Positions 41,630 to 51,607 of a stretch of DNA of 64,000 bases are shown one piece after another (positions within the stretch are counted from its first letter, which is position 1; each line of letters begins with the position of its first letter). This DNA is from Oscillospiraceae bacterium (lineage in GTDB: Bacteria > Bacillota > Clostridia > Oscillospirales > Ruminococcaceae), in NCBI GenBank assembly GCA_022835495.1, contig BQOK01000001.1, positions 3,692,699 to 3,756,698 of the forward strand. The letters are read 5' to 3'. The notes beneath the pieces were generated by a model that saw only the letters and a program-made list of their open reading frames with translations, was not told the DNA's origin and searched no databases. Both the position numbers and the translations under genes were made by a program.

Positions 41630-41668
41630 AAAAGGCGCGGGGCCGGAAAATTTTGCCCCGCGCCTTTT
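41630..41668 (-). terminator. Terminator of serS
   Basis: Minus strand stem of 14 perfect pairs AAAAGGCGCGGGGC / GCCCCGCGCCTTTT with a 11-base loop and GTTTT tail, 14 bases after the serS stop. Confidence 0.88.
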
Positions 41669-41681
41669 GCTGTTTCTGCAA

Positions 41682-42989
41682 TTAACCTTGTTTGGGCAGC
41701 AATTTTTCTTTGCCGCCCATATAGGGCCGCAGGACCTCGGGAACCAACACGCTGCCGTCGGCCTGAAGGTTGTTTTCCAAAAATGCGATCAGCATACGCG
41801 GGGGCGCCACGCAGGTGTTGTTCAAAGTGTGCGGAAGGTAATTGCGGCCGTCCTCGCCCTTGACCCGGATCTTCAGCCTGCGGCTCTGGGCATCGCCCAG
41901 GTTGGAGCAGCTGCACACCTCGAAGTATTTTTGCTGGCGGGGGCTCCAGGCCTCGATATCGCAGCTTTTCACCTTCAGGTCTGCCAAATCTCCCGAGCAG
42001 CACTCCAGCTGACGCACCGGGATATCCAGGCTGCGGAACAGCTCCACGCTGTTGCGCCACAGCTTTTCATACCAGTCCATACTCTCTTCGGGTTTGCAGA
42101 CCACAATCATTTCCTGCTTTTCGAACTGATGGATGCGGTATACGCCCCGCTCCTCCAGCCCATGGGCGCCCTTTTCCTTGCGGAAGCAGGGGCTGTAGCT
42201 GGTGAGGGTTTGGGGCAGCTGGTTTTCCGGAATGAGCTGATCCACAAAGCGGCCGATCATGGTGTGCTCGCTGGTTCCGATCAGATACAGGTCTTCCCCT
42301 TCGATCTTGTACATCATGGCGTCCATTTCGGGGAAGCTCATGACGCCCTGCACCACGCTGCCGTGCATCATAAAGGGCGGGATCACGTAAGTGAAGCCTT
42401 TGTCGATCATAAAATCGCGGGCATAGGCCAGCACCGCCTCGTGCAGGCGGGCAATATCGCCCAGCAGGTAATAAAAGCCGTTGCCAGCCACCCGGCGGGC
42501 GCTGTCCAGGTCGATGCCGCCGAAACTCTCCATGATCTCGGTGTGATAGGGAATTTCAAAATCCGGCACTGCCGGTTCGCCAAAGCGCTGCACCTCCACA
42601 TTGTGGCTGTCGTCCGGCCCGATGGGCACGCTTGGGTCGATCATATTGGGGATGACCAGCATGATCTCCCGGATTTTTTCATCCAGCTGCGCTTCTTTTT
42701 CTTCCAGCTCTTTCAACCGGTCAGCCTGGGCCGCCACCTGGGCCTTGGCCGCGTCGGCCTCGGCCAGCTTGGTGGGATCCTTTTTTGCCTGCCCCATCAG
42801 CATGCCCACCTTTTTGGACAGGGCATTGCGCTCGGCCCGCAGGGTGTTCGCCTCGGTGACGACGGCGCGGTTTTCAGCGTCCAGAGCCAGCACCTGGTCC
42901 ACCAGCGGAAGCTTGGCATCCTGGAACTTCTTTTTGATGTTTTCTTTTACGGCGTCCGGGTTTTCCCGAACAAAACGCAGATCCAGCAT
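41682..42989 (-). CDS. serS: Seryl-tRNA synthetase
   Basis: 435 residues. N-terminal coiled-coil arm (about 30-105) for the long variable arm of tRNA(Ser), then class II motifs: motif 2 F-R-K-E-K-G-A-H-G near 273 and motif 3 with N-N-T-C-V-A-P-P-R near 400. Standard length. It lies 21 bases after parB on the same strand and may be transcribed with it. Confidence 0.97.
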   Translation of the reverse strand: MLDLRFVRENPDAVKENIKKKFQDAKLPLVDQVLALDAENRAVVTEANTLRAERNALSKKVGMLMGQAKKDPTKLAEADAAKAQVAAQADRLKELEEKEAQLDEKIREIMLVIPNMIDPSVPIGPDDSHNVEVQRFGEPAVPDFEIPYHTEIMESFGGIDLDSARRVAGNGFYYLLGDIARLHEAVLAYARDFMIDKGFTYVIPPFMMHGSVVQGVMSFPEMDAMMYKIEGEDLYLIGTSEHTMIGRFVDQLIPENQLPQTLTSYSPCFRKEKGAHGLEERGVYRIHQFEKQEMIVVCKPEESMDWYEKLWRNSVELFRSLDIPVRQLECCSGDLADLKVKSCDIEAWSPRQQKYFEVCSCSNLGDAQSRRLKIRVKGEDGRNYLPHTLNNTCVAPPRMLIAFLENNLQADGSVLVPEVLRPYMGGKEKLLPKQG

Positions 42990-43010
42990 AGTGTTTTGTT
43001 CCCCTTTATT

Positions 43011-43883
43011 TCAGTTTGTGGTTTCTTTTTGGTAACCGCCCAGCAGGTTGGCAAAGGCGGTGAGCTGAGCATCCGAGTAAAAGTGCACCGTCAGGCTGCC
43101 CCGGCCGTTTTTATAATCCACCCTCACCTCGTTGCCCAGGGTTTCCCGCAGGGCTATTTCCACCTCGCCCGGAAGGGCCGGGCGCTGCAGTTCCGGCTTT
43201 TTTTGCGGCTCGGGTCTGGCCAGCTTTTTGCACAGAGCCTCGGTCTGGCGCACGTTGAGCCCGTTTTCTACCACGGCGGCAGCGGCGGCAAGCTGTTTTT
43301 CCTGATCTTCCAGGCCCAGGATCACCTTTGCATGCCCGGTGCTGAGTGCCCCTTTCTGCAGCCATTCCAGCGCTTTTTCCGGCAGGTTTAAAAGGCGCAG
43401 GCTATTGGCCACGGCGCTGCGGCTTTTGCCCAGCTTTTTTGCCGCCTGTTCCTGGGTGAGGCCGCACCGGTCCATGAGCTGGCGGTAGCCGAATGCTTCT
43501 TCCACCGGGTCCAGATCCTCACGCTGCAGGTTTTCGATGAGGGCCAGCTCCATGGCCTCGCTCTCGGTCACGTCCTTAATGACCACCGGAACTTCCGTGA
43601 GACCTGCCAGGCGGGCGGCCCGCCAGCGGCGTTCACCGGCAATGATCTTGTATCCCCCACTGGGGGCGGAGCGCACGGTGATGGGCTGCAGCACCCCGTG
43701 CTCCGTAATGCTGGCGGCTAGTTCTGCCAGGCTTTCGTCGCTGAACGATTTGCGGGGCTGGTCCTTATCCGGCTCAATTTCCCGCAGGGGCAGGGTTTCC
43801 ACTCCCCCGCCGCCCACATCCCGGGCTGTTTCCTCGAACAGGCTTTCCAGGCCCCGCCCGAGGCCTCCTTTTTTCGGTGCCAT
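43011..43883 (-). CDS. parB: Chromosome partitioning protein ParB (Spo0J)
   Basis: 290 residues. N-terminal L-G-R-G-L-E-S-L-F tail, the CTPase/arginine patch G-E-R-R-W-R-A-A near 81-88, and a helix-turn-helix Q-E-Q-A-A-K-K-L-G-K-S-R-S-A-V-A-N near 140-155 that reads parS. C-terminal dimerisation tail. It follows parA by 13 bases. Two parS sites lie upstream at 44927-45064. Confidence 0.95.
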   Translation of the reverse strand: MAPKKGGLGRGLESLFEETARDVGGGGVETLPLREIEPDKDQPRKSFSDESLAELAASITEHGVLQPITVRSAPSGGYKIIAGERRWRAARLAGLTEVPVVIKDVTESEAMELALIENLQREDLDPVEEAFGYRQLMDRCGLTQEQAAKKLGKSRSAVANSLRLLNLPEKALEWLQKGALSTGHAKVILGLEDQEKQLAAAAAVVENGLNVRQTEALCKKLARPEPQKKPELQRPALPGEVEIALRETLGNEVRVDYKNGRGSLTVHFYSDAQLTAFANLLGGYQKETTN

Positions 43884-43896
43884 TCTATTCCTCCTT

Positions 43897-44658
43897 TTAA
43901 CGGTTGTTGCGCAGCAGTTCCCTGGCCATATCCCTGTAGGCCTCGCTGCCTTTGCTCACCGGGTCGTAATGGTTGATGGGCATGCCGTAGCTGGGCGCTT
44001 CGGACAGGCGCACGTTGCGGGGCACGGTGGTTTTGTAGACCTTGTCGCCAAAAAACTTTTTCACCTGGTCCACCACCTGCAGGGTCAGATTGAGCCGGCC
44101 GGCATACATGGTGAACACTACGCCCTCGATTTCCAGATAGCGGTTATACATTTTGCGCACTGTTTTGAGGGTGCTCATCAATTCCGACAGGCCTTCCAGC
44201 GCGTAGTATTCGCACTGGATGGGGATGAGCACCGAATCGCAGGCGCACAGGCCGTTGAGGGTGAGCAGATCCAGGCTGGGCGGGCAGTCGATGAATATGT
44301 AATCGTATTTCCCGGTCACGCCGGCCAACGCCTCCCGCAGGCGGCTTTCGCGGCGGGGCAGGTTGACCAGTTCCACCACCGCGCCGGACAGCTGAATGTT
44401 GGAAGGGATGATGTCCACCTTAAACTGGGTGGGCAGAATGGCTTCCTCGGCCTTGGCCTCGCCGATCAGCAGCTCGTAGACGCTTTTGCCCACGCTGCGC
44501 TTGGAAATACCGTATCCGCTGGTGCTGTTGCCCTGAGGGTCCAGGTCTACAACCAGAACCTTTTTGCCCTCGGCCGCCACACAGGAAGAAAGGTTTACGG
44601 TCGTGGTGCTTTTGCCCACGCCGCCTTTTTGGTTTGCCACTGCGATCACTTTACCCAA
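43897..44658 (-). CDS. parA: Chromosome partitioning ATPase ParA (Soj)
   Basis: 253 residues from a TTG at 44658, 8 bases after GGGAGG, giving [19 protein letters not shown] as in Soj. An ATG 18 bases further upstream also has a site (AGGGG at 9 bases) and would add W-E-A-Q-I. Deviant Walker A with K at 11 and 16, D-P-Q-G-N near 44 and D-C-P-P-S near 123 are present. It works with ParB on the parS sites close to the origin. Confidence 0.95.
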   Translation of the reverse strand: MGKVIAVANQKGGVGKSTTTVNLSSCVAAEGKKVLVVDLDPQGNSTSGYGISKRSVGKSVYELLIGEAKAEEAILPTQFKVDIIPSNIQLSGAVVELVNLPRRESRLREALAGVTGKYDYIFIDCPPSLDLLTLNGLCACDSVLIPIQCEYYALEGLSELMSTLKTVRKMYNRYLEIEGVVFTMYAGRLNLTLQVVDQVKKFFGDKVYKTTVPRNVRLSEAPSYGMPINHYDPVSKGSEAYRDMARELLRNNR

Positions 44659-44926
44659 AATTTGTGCCTCCCACATGATCTGTTTCCCCTGCCGGATTTG
44701 CCCCGGCACAGGGGAGGAAATTGTCGGAAAATTTTGCAGTTTTGTACCTGGAAGCCGTGCAACGGTTTGGTTTTGTGTTTTTTACGGCGCAGGCCTGTAG
44801 TTGCTATTATAACATAGGTTTTGGGGTTTTTAAACGGGCAATATCTTGTGGTTTTTTTGTTTTACCCCCAATTTACGGCTCCTCTCACAAGATATAGTGG
44901 TTTTCAGGAAGAAGCTCCAAAGCCTG
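44659..44926. promoter_or_regulatory. Upstream region of parA
   Basis: No gene. On the minus strand, AT-rich sequence lies near 44800-44830 (TATAATAGCAACTACAGGC read minus), and a TATAAT at 44814-44809 could be the parA -10; a -35 was not convincing. The region is between parS and the parA start. Confidence 0.4.
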
Positions 44927-44972
44927 CTTACAGGGGAAGAATGTTCCACGTGGAACATTCTTCCCCTGTAAG
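44927..44972. promoter_or_regulatory. parS site 1 inside a 46-bp perfect palindrome
   Basis: The core TGTTCCACGTGGAACA (44942-44957) is one base pair away from the Bacillus parS consensus TGTTNCACGTGAAACA on each side. Fifteen extra bases on each flank (44927-44941 and 44958-44972) are also perfectly complementary, so the palindrome is far longer than ParB needs. Confidence 0.9.
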
Positions 44973-45030
44973 TCGAATTTCATGCCAACAGACACAAAAG
45001 AAAGTTCGGAGTTTTTTAGGGGCAAAAAGG

Positions 45031-45064
45031 CTCCCCAAATGTTCCACGTGGAACATTTGGGGAG
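45031..45064. promoter_or_regulatory. parS site 2 inside a 34-bp perfect palindrome
   Basis: The same core TGTTCCACGTGGAACA (45040-45055) lies 98 bases from site 1, with nine extra complementary bases on each flank (CTCCCCAAA / TTTGGGGAG). The flanks differ from those of site 1. Both sites lie between parA and noc. Confidence 0.9.
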
Positions 45065-45078
45065 GAATGTACAGGTAA

Positions 45079-45309
45079 AGCGGGGGTGGATAGCTAGGGC
45101 GGGAGTGGGTGGGCTGAGGCGGGAGTGGGGGGCTAAGGCGGGAGTGAGTGACCAAGGCGAGAGTGGGTAGCCGGGGCGGGAGTGGGTGGCTGGGGCGGGA
45201 GTGGACGGGTGGGACGGGAGGTAGACGGGTGGAGCGGGAGGTGGACGACTGGAGCGGGAGTGGTTGGGCAGAGCAAGTGATCGAGATGGGAGCGAGTGGC
45301 GAAAACGAG
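45079..45309. repeat. G-rich tandem repeat, 12 units of 19-20 bases
   Basis: Units start at 45079, 45098, 45118, 45137, 45156, 45175, 45194, 45213, 45233, 45253, 45272 and 45291, spaced 19 or 20 bases. The core is GGCGGGAGTGG, most regular in the middle and degraded at both ends. Runs of three or more G on the plus strand are frequent (for example 45175-45200), so G-quadruplex structure is likely. Starts 15 bases after parS site 2. A shorter G-rich patch with GCGGAAGCGGGC repeats lies at 45410-45450. Confidence 0.85.
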
Positions 45310-45510
45310 GCCAGAGGGTAATGCGAGGAAGAAGAGCCTGCTGCAACGACAGCGGCCAAGGGGGAGCGAGCACCGCTCCGGGCTGGAAGGGATAAAGCAG
45401 AGGCGCGGCCGGGGCGGAAGCGGGCGGAAGCGGGCGAGAGGCGGGCGGGAGGCTTTTGAGAGTTTTGAAGGCGGCGCGGGGCGGAACAAAAATAAAGCCG
45501 GGATAAAAAA

Positions 45511-45549
45511 CGCAAGGCCCCCGCCGGAGCTTCCGGCAAGAGCCTTGCG
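45511..45549 (-). terminator. Terminator of noc
   Basis: Minus strand stem GCGCAAGGC...GCCGG / CCGGC...GCCTTGCG with loop AAGCT, followed by TTTTTTA. It lies 17 bases after the noc stop. Confidence 0.85.
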
Positions 45550-45565
45550 CTTGTTAAGGGCTTTG

Positions 45566-46372
45566 TTACGAGCTGGCGCTGGTGGCGGTGGGAATGTGGA
45601 CCGTGTATTCCACATACCCCTCCCCTTCCGTGCGCTTGGTGCTGGCGGGTACCCCCGCGTCCACCATCAGGCGCACCGCCCGGTTGATGGTGTTCACAAA
45701 AATGCGCACGTCCCGCACCATGGGGATCGCGTGCCTGTGGCGGGGCTTATCGGTGAGAAGGCGCTCCACATAGGCGTCGGCCTGGCGGGCGTTCATGCTC
45801 TGCTTTACAAATTGCTCCAGCGCCTGGGTGCGCTGCTGCTCGGCGGGCAGCCGGAGCACCGCCCGGGCATGGCGCTCGGTAAGGCCGTGGGCCACGCAGT
45901 ATTCCTGCTGCTGCGCCGTGAGCGCCAGCAGCCGCAGCTTGTTGTTCAGGGTGGGCTGCGCAATGCCCAGGCGGCGGGCAGCCTCTTCCTGGGTGCAGCC
46001 CCACAGGGCGATGACCTCTTTGATGCCCCGGGCCTGCTCGAAGGGGTCGAGCCCCTGCCGCTGCACGTTTTCCAAAAGGCCCAGGGCCGCGGTCTGGTCG
46101 TCTTCATAATCGCACAGGATGGCCGGGATCTCGGTGAGGCCCGCCAGCTTGCAGGCGCGCAGGCGCCGCTCGCCCGCGATCAGCTGGTAACGGCCGTTTT
46201 GCGCCTTGCGCACCGTGACCGGCTGCAAAAGGCCGTTCTGGGCGATGCTGAGCGCAAGGCGGGCGATTTCCTGCTGGTCGAAATTCGTGCGCGCCTGAAA
46301 AGGCGACGGTTCGATCTGCTGGGGCGCCAGCAGCAAAATTTTGCCGATGCTTTTGACCCGATGTTGTAACAT
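45566..46372 (-). CDS. noc: ParB-family nucleoid occlusion protein Noc
   Basis: 268 residues. ParB-like CTPase segment with G-E-R-R-L-R-A near 66-72 and helix-turn-helix Q-E-E-A-A-R-R-L-G-I-A-Q-P-T-L near 127-141. Position between rsmG and parA is the Noc position in Bacillus. Noc blocks cell division over the nucleoid and binds its own sites (NBS); no NBS was seen in the window. A second ParB paralogue instead of Noc is the alternative. Confidence 0.85.
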   Translation of the reverse strand: MLQHRVKSIGKILLLAPQQIEPSPFQARTNFDQQEIARLALSIAQNGLLQPVTVRKAQNGRYQLIAGERRLRACKLAGLTEIPAILCDYEDDQTAALGLLENVQRQGLDPFEQARGIKEVIALWGCTQEEAARRLGIAQPTLNNKLRLLALTAQQQEYCVAHGLTERHARAVLRLPAEQQRTQALEQFVKQSMNARQADAYVERLLTDKPRHRHAIPMVRDVRIFVNTINRAVRLMVDAGVPASTKRTEGEGYVEYTVHIPTATSASS

Positions 46373-46509
46373 TTCCGTATTCCCCTTTCCTTTGGCCGCA
46401 ATGCAAAATCAGCCCGAAGCGGGGCGCAAAACAAAAAAACGCACCCGCGGCCTGCCGCAAAACCAGCCCTTTTGCGGGCGGTTCAGCGGTTTTTCCTGCC
46501 TGTGAGGCA

Positions 46510-46518
46510 AGTATACCA
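46510..46518 (-). promoter_or_regulatory. Extended -10 promoter of noc
   Basis: Minus strand TGG-TATACT, an extended -10, about 140 bases before the noc start, with a weak -35. It shows noc need not rely on readthrough from rsmG, which ends at 46585. Confidence 0.55.
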
Positions 46519-46584
46519 CGAATGCGATTTATTTACCAGTATTTTCCATCGACAAACAATTACCAATTTTTGCCTTGTGCCCTG

Positions 46585-47292
46585 TCATTTCAGGGGCGAC
46601 TTGGCAATTTTTCCGCCGTTGCGGGGATAGACGGTCGAAGTTTGCGAAATCTTTTTGCATACCACAAGGCTGCGCGCGTCGCCCCCGGGCAGCTGAAAGG
46701 CGCGGGTCGCCTGGTATTCGCCGCCGAGTTTTTGAATGGCGGGGCGGGCGGCTTCCAACTCTTCGGCGGCCGAGGCGCCCTTCATGGCAATGAAGAAGCC
46801 CCCCACCCGCACCAGGGGCAGGCAATATTCGCTGAGGGCGGGCAGCGCGGCCACCGCGCGGGCCGAGGCAAGATCAAAGGCCTCGCGCCACTGCTTGCGG
46901 GCGGCCTCTTCGGCGCGCTCTTTTGCAAACTCAACCCCCGAAAGGCCCAGCTGGCCGCACACCCAGCGCAGAAAGTCCACCCGCTTGCCGGTGGGCTCCA
47001 TGAGGGTGAGGGCAAGGTCGGGCTTGTAGATTTTGGCGACCACCCCGGGGAAGCCGGCGCCGCAGCCCACGTCCACCATGCGGCCCGCCACCTCGGGCTG
47101 GGCGGCAAAGAGCAGGCTGTCGATAAAATGCTTGTCCTCGACGCCTTCGGGGTCGGTGATGGCGGTGAGGTTGACCTTTTGGTTGTACTCCACCAGGCAG
47201 ACGGCATAGCGGGCCAGAAGGTCCAGCTGGCTGCCGGTGAGGGCGAGGCCATAGCCGGCCGCCTTTTGTTCCAGGCGGGATTTGTTGATCAT
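46585..47292 (-). CDS. rsmG: 16S rRNA (guanine527-N7) methyltransferase
   Basis: 235 residues. S-adenosylmethionine motif [11 protein letters not shown] near 73-83 and a following N-L-T-A-I near 37 that is typical of RsmG. Its start overlaps the mnmG stop (ATGA). The C-terminus is basic. Modifies G527 in the 530 loop of 16S rRNA; loss gives low-level streptomycin resistance in other bacteria. Confidence 0.95.
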   Translation of the reverse strand: MINKSRLEQKAAGYGLALTGSQLDLLARYAVCLVEYNQKVNLTAITDPEGVEDKHFIDSLLFAAQPEVAGRMVDVGCGAGFPGVVAKIYKPDLALTLMEPTGKRVDFLRWVCGQLGLSGVEFAKERAEEAARKQWREAFDLASARAVAALPALSEYCLPLVRVGGFFIAMKGASAAEELEAARPAIQKLGGEYQATRAFQLPGGDARSLVVCKKISQTSTVYPRNGGKIAKSPLK

Positions 47293-49259
47293 GGGCGTTC
47301 CTCCTTTTGTTCTTGGGGCATGGCGGCGCGGGCGGCGGCCGCCACCGCCACGCTGAGCACCGCCAGATCCGCGGGCGACACGCCGGGGATGCGCCCGGCC
47401 TGGGCCAGGTCACGGGGGCGCAGCCGGGCCAGCTTTTCCCGCGCTTCCAGCCGGAGGCCGGCAAGGGGCGCGTAGTCAAAATCCGGCGGGATGAGGGCGC
47501 TTTCCATGCGGCGCACCTCTTTGATGGCCCGCTGCTGGCGCTGGATGTAGCCGGCGTAGCGGATCTCGGTGGCAATGCGCCGGCCAAGGCGCGGGTCTAC
47601 CCCCTGCCCCGGGCCGATCACCCGGCACACCAGCTCGTAGGTGAGCTCGGGCCGGCGAAGAAGTTCGGCGGCGCTGGCGCCCTTTTCCACCGGGGGAAGG
47701 CCCTCGGCGGCAAGCACCTGGTTCAGGGCCGCGGCGCGCACGATGGTGGATTCCAGCCGGGCGCGCTCGGTGCGCTTTTGCTCCATCTCTCGCTCAAAGG
47801 CCTGCCAGCGGGCGTCGCTCACAAGGCCCGCCTGCCTGCCGATGGGGGTGAGCCGCTCGGCGGCGTTATCCTGCCGCAGGGTAAGGCGGTACTCGCTGCG
47901 GCTGGTCATCATGCGGTAGGGGTCCAGCACGCCCTTGGTGACCAGATCGTCCACCAGGGTGCCGATGTAGGAGGAATGGCGGGGCAGCACCAGCTGCTGC
48001 CTGCCCTTTACGGCCAGCGCCGCGTTCAGGCCCGCCAGAAGGCCCTGGGCCGCGGCCTCCTCGTAGCCGGAGGTGCCGCAGAACTGCCCGGCGCCGTACA
48101 GCCCGGCCACCGCCCGGGTTTCCAGGGTGGGGCGCAGGGCCAGGGGGTCGATGCAATCGTACTCGATGGCATAGGCGGGACGCAGGATCTCGATGCGCTC
48201 AAAGCCCCGGATGGTGCGGTACATGGCGTTCTGCACATCCTCGGGCAGGCTGGAGCTCATGCCCTGCAGGTACATCTCCTCGGTGTTGAGGCCGCAGGGC
48301 TCCACAAAGATCTGGTGGCGGTCCTTTTCGGCAAAGCGGACCACCTTATCCTCAATGCTGGGGCAGTAGCGGGGGCCGATCCCCTGGATGGCCCCACCGT
48401 AGAGGGGGGAGCGGTGCAGGTTCTGCTGGATGATCCGGTGGGTCTGGGGGTTGGTAAAGGCAATGTGGCAATCCACCTGGTTTCTCACCCCGCCCATGGG
48501 GGTGAGAAAGCTGAAGGGCTCGGGCGGGTCCTCGCCGGGCTGGCGCTCCAGCACCGAAAAATCAATGCTGCGGCGGTGCACCCGGGCGGGGGTGCCGGTC
48601 TTGAAGCGGCGCAGGGGCAGGCCCGCCCTTTTGAGGCTTTGGGCCAGCAGCTCGGCCGCGTGCTGGCCGTCCGGCCCGCTGGGCACGCTGGCGTCGCCCA
48701 CAAAAATGCGGCCCCCCAGGTTCGTGCCGGTGCACAGCACCACGGCGCGGGCCCCGTAAAAGCCGTGCAGCCGGGTATACACCCCCACCGCGCGGCCCTG
48801 CTCTACCTTTATATCCACCACCTCGGCCTGCTTGATCTCCAGGCCCGGGCACTGTTCCAGCAGATGCTTGGTGTAGGAGTGGTAGGCCTGCCGGTCGATC
48901 TGGGCGCGCAGCGAGTGCACGGCCGGGCCCTTGCCCCGGTTGAGCATGCGGCTTTGCAGGGTGGTGGCGTCGGCCGCAAGGCCCATGACCCCACCCAGGG
49001 CGTCGATCTCGCGCACCAGATGGCCCTTGGCGGTGCCCCCGATGCTGGGGTTGCAGGGCATGTTGCCAATGCCGTCGAGACTGAGGGTGAACAGCGCGGT
49101 GCGCGCCCCGAGCGCGGACGCGGCGTGCGCCGCCTCGATGCCCGCGTGCCCCGCGCCCACCACGATCACATCATATTCACCCAAAGGGAACGCCCCGTTT
49201 TGGGCGGGCGCGTGTTCGCCCTGCCCTGCCGGGACGCCGCTTGATAAGATTTCCGGCAC
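47289..49259 (-). CDS. mnmG: tRNA uridine-34 carboxymethylaminomethyl modification enzyme MnmG
   Basis: 656 residues from the GTG at 49259, 9 bases after GGGAG. An extension of about 28 residues precedes the FAD-binding [12 protein letters not shown]. The signature C-N-P-S-I-G-G near 73 and a C-terminal helical domain that binds tRNA are present. With MnmE it makes cmnm5U34. Overlaps rsmG, 25 bases after mnmE. Confidence 0.95.
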   Translation of the reverse strand: MPEILSSGVPAGQGEHAPAQNGAFPLGEYDVIVVGAGHAGIEAAHAASALGARTALFTLSLDGIGNMPCNPSIGGTAKGHLVREIDALGGVMGLAADATTLQSRMLNRGKGPAVHSLRAQIDRQAYHSYTKHLLEQCPGLEIKQAEVVDIKVEQGRAVGVYTRLHGFYGARAVVLCTGTNLGGRIFVGDASVPSGPDGQHAAELLAQSLKRAGLPLRRFKTGTPARVHRRSIDFSVLERQPGEDPPEPFSFLTPMGGVRNQVDCHIAFTNPQTHRIIQQNLHRSPLYGGAIQGIGPRYCPSIEDKVVRFAEKDRHQIFVEPCGLNTEEMYLQGMSSSLPEDVQNAMYRTIRGFERIEILRPAYAIEYDCIDPLALRPTLETRAVAGLYGAGQFCGTSGYEEAAAQGLLAGLNAALAVKGRQQLVLPRHSSYIGTLVDDLVTKGVLDPYRMMTSRSEYRLTLRQDNAAERLTPIGRQAGLVSDARWQAFEREMEQKRTERARLESTIVRAAALNQVLAAEGLPPVEKGASAAELLRRPELTYELVCRVIGPGQGVDPRLGRRIATEIRYAGYIQRQQRAIKEVRRMESALIPPDFDYAPLAGLRLEAREKLARLRPRDLAQAGRIPGVSPADLAVLSVAVAAAARAAMPQEQKEERP

Positions 49260-49284
49260 CTTTTTACTCTCCCTTTTTAACCGT

Positions 49285-50658
49285 TTACTTGCCCACGCAG
49301 AACTTTGAAAACACTTCCTCCACCACGGAGGCGGCTGCGTCCTCGCCCGAGAGGCGGCACAGCGCGGCCAGCGCGTCGTCCACACAGACGCTCACCGCGT
49401 CCAGCCCAAAGCCGCCAGCCAGCGCTTCCAGCGCGTCGGCCAGGGCGGCGCGCGCCTCCACCGCAGCGGCCAGCTGCCGCTGGCTCACAAGGCAGGGGGC
49501 GGCCAGATCGAGCTCCGCCACGCCCAGCACCCGGGCCACCGCGGCCTCCAGCTGCGCAAGGCCGCCGCCCCGGCCCGCGGCCATGCGCACAACAGCGCTG
49601 AACCCGCCTTGCAGCACGGCTTCGTCGAACCGCTGGGGCAGGTCGTTTTTGTTGATGAGGGCCACGGCCCGCCGCCCGGCGCAGGCGCGCGCAAGCTCCC
49701 GGTCGGCGGGGAGGGCGGGGCTGGAGCCGTCGAACACGGCCAGCACCAGCCCGGCCTGGGCCAGCTTTTCGCGGCTGCGGCGGATACCCTCGGCCTCGAC
49801 CAGGTCGCCGGTTTCGCGCAGGCCGGCGGTATCGAACAGGTTCAGGCGCACCCCGCCCAGCATGACCGCCTGCTCCACCACGTCGCGGGTGGTGCCCGCC
49901 ACGGGGGTGACGATGGCCCGGTCGAACCCGGCCAGCAGATTTAAAAGGGTGGATTTGCCCACGTTGGGGCTGCCCACGATGGCCGTGTCGACCCCCTGGC
50001 GCAGCACCGCGCCCGCGCCGTAGCTTTCCACCAGGGCCGACACGCCTGCCAGCACCTCCCCCAGGGCCTTTTGCAGGGCCGCGGGCTCCAGCGCGGGCAC
50101 ATCCTCCTCGGGAAAATCGACCCAGGCGGCCAGATGCCCGGCCAGGGCCAGCAGGGTTTCCCGGTAGCCCCCGATCTGTTTTGCCAGGGCGCCGCCCAGG
50201 GCGTGCTCGGCCAGGGCCGCGCCCTGCCGGCCGGCGGCGGAGATCACATCCATGACCGCCTCGGCCTGGGTGAGGCTGATGCGGCCGTTCAAAAAGGCGC
50301 GCTTTGTGTACTCGCCGGGGCCGGCGGGCGCGGCGCCCGCGGCGATGCAGGCTTCGATCAGGGTTTGGGCGATGACCTGGCCCCCGTGGCAGGAGAGCTC
50401 CACCACGTCCTCGCCGGTATAGCTGCGGGGGGCGCGGAAGAACAGGGCCACGCCCTCGTCCAGGGTGCGGCCCCTTGCCTGAAAGTGCCCGAACAGCGCG
50501 GTGTAGCCCCGCGCGTTTTCCACTTTTTTGGCCGGGTCCTGTGGAAAAAACACCCGGGCCGCCACGGAATAAGCCCCGGGGCCGGACAGGCGCACCACGG
50601 CGATGCCCCCCGCCCCCGGCGGGGTGGCCTGGGCCACAATGGTGGACGGCTGCGCCAT
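49285..50658 (-). CDS. mnmE: tRNA modification GTPase MnmE
   Basis: 457 residues from the ATG at 50658 behind AAAGGGGG. N-terminal formyl-THF-binding domain, then a G domain with G-S-P-N-V-G-K-S-T near 226, D-T-A-G-L near 270 and N-K-N-D near 335, and the C-terminal C-V-G-K with the catalytic cysteine. It has its own promoter because the usual upstream gene jag is 10 kb away. Confidence 0.95.
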   Translation of the reverse strand: MAQPSTIVAQATPPGAGGIAVVRLSGPGAYSVAARVFFPQDPAKKVENARGYTALFGHFQARGRTLDEGVALFFRAPRSYTGEDVVELSCHGGQVIAQTLIEACIAAGAAPAGPGEYTKRAFLNGRISLTQAEAVMDVISAAGRQGAALAEHALGGALAKQIGGYRETLLALAGHLAAWVDFPEEDVPALEPAALQKALGEVLAGVSALVESYGAGAVLRQGVDTAIVGSPNVGKSTLLNLLAGFDRAIVTPVAGTTRDVVEQAVMLGGVRLNLFDTAGLRETGDLVEAEGIRRSREKLAQAGLVLAVFDGSSPALPADRELARACAGRRAVALINKNDLPQRFDEAVLQGGFSAVVRMAAGRGGGLAQLEAAVARVLGVAELDLAAPCLVSQRQLAAAVEARAALADALEALAGGFGLDAVSVCVDDALAALCRLSGEDAAASVVEEVFSKFCVGK

Positions 50659-50692
50659 AGGAAAGCCCCCTTTACACAAAAAGTTCCGATTT

Positions 50693-50701
50693 ATTGTAGC
50701 A
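50693..50701 (-). promoter_or_regulatory. Extended -10 promoter of mnmE
   Basis: Minus strand TGC-TACAAT, 35 bases before the mnmE start. In most Bacillota mnmE is transcribed from the rpmH-jag operon, so this promoter may compensate for the inserted island. Confidence 0.55.
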
Positions 50702-50787
50702 CACACCGGAAGCAAGGGCAAGCGGGGCGCGCCTTGCGGGCGTTTGGCCCGCGGCCGCCGCCCGGCGCACCCAAAAGGGCCGCACGC

Positions 50788-51579
50788 TCATTTTCGGAAG
50801 ATGTCCAGCGCATGGCTTGTAACGCCCCACAGATCGCTGCGCTCACAGGTCGCAAAGTGGTATTGAAGGTACAGCGCAAAGGCGGCGGCGTCCATGGCGT
50901 CCACCGCCTCGCGCATGAAAAGGGCACAGCCGTCGGCGGCCACATAATGCAGCCGGGTGACGGGGAACGGGGCCATGAGCGCGTCGATCTCCTCTTTGCG
51001 GACAAGCTCAAACAGGTCTTTGGGCTGGGAGCAGGCGGCAAAGGTGCGGCCATCGAGCAGGCCCTCGGCCACATATTGGGCAACGTTGACATTGCCGCGG
51101 TGAAAGCCCTCGTCCAGCAGGCAACCGTCGGAGATGACATAGGCGGCAAAGACCACGCCGCCCGGTTTGGTGACCCGGATCGCCTCGCACAGGGCCCGGC
51201 GTTTGTCCGGCACGTTATAGAGATGGTACAGCGGCCCCAGCAGCAGCGTGATATCATAGGCATCGGACGGGAAATCGGACAGGTCCAGGGCGTTGCCCAG
51301 GGTGACGGACACAGTTTCGCCCGGGCGGGTGTTTTGGCGAAAGAGCTCCACCTGCCGCGGCACCAGCTCCACCGCGTCGACGGCATAGCCCCGGCGCGCC
51401 AGCGCGTGGGAATAGCGGCCGGTCCCGGCCCCGATCTCCAGCACCCGGCTGCCGGGGCGGAGGTATTTTTCGATGTAGCGCATGGTGGTGAGGAACTCGA
51501 CGGAACCGTGCTGCACGGCCAGGCGGCCGTCCTCGTTGTAATGATCGTAAAAATCGATCAGGTATTGGTTTGCCTGCAT
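50788..51579 (-). CDS. Class I SAM-dependent methyltransferase
   Basis: 263 residues from the ATG at 51579 behind GAGAGG. The SAM-binding V-L-E-I-G-A-G-T-G-R-Y near 45 and an L-L-L-G-P-L-Y-H-L motif near 110 are clear. The frame is cytoplasmic without targeting. It follows the TetR gene by 28 bases on the same strand, so the regulator likely controls it. Substrate unknown; small-molecule or antibiotic-modifying methyltransferases have this layout. Confidence 0.8.
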   Translation of the reverse strand: MQANQYLIDFYDHYNEDGRLAVQHGSVEFLTTMRYIEKYLRPGSRVLEIGAGTGRYSHALARRGYAVDAVELVPRQVELFRQNTRPGETVSVTLGNALDLSDFPSDAYDITLLLGPLYHLYNVPDKRRALCEAIRVTKPGGVVFAAYVISDGCLLDEGFHRGNVNVAQYVAEGLLDGRTFAACSQPKDLFELVRKEEIDALMAPFPVTRLHYVAADGCALFMREAVDAMDAAAFALYLQYHFATCERSDLWGVTSHALDIFRK

Positions 51580-51607
51580 ACTGCACCTCTCCCCTTTCTT
51601 TTTGCTG

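Noticed and set aside
45079..45309. CRISPR array
   Set aside because: Repeats are 19-20 bases back to back with no unique spacers, and no cas genes are nearby.
44885..45615. Several minus-strand frames over the parS and tandem repeat region
   Set aside because: They translate the repeat into Pro/Leu/Ser/Arg-rich low-complexity and cross the palindromes; no ribosome site or family.
47307..49244. Open frame of 645 codons on the plus strand opposite mnmG
   Set aside because: Antisense to mnmG with no family signature; long antisense frames are expected at this GC content.
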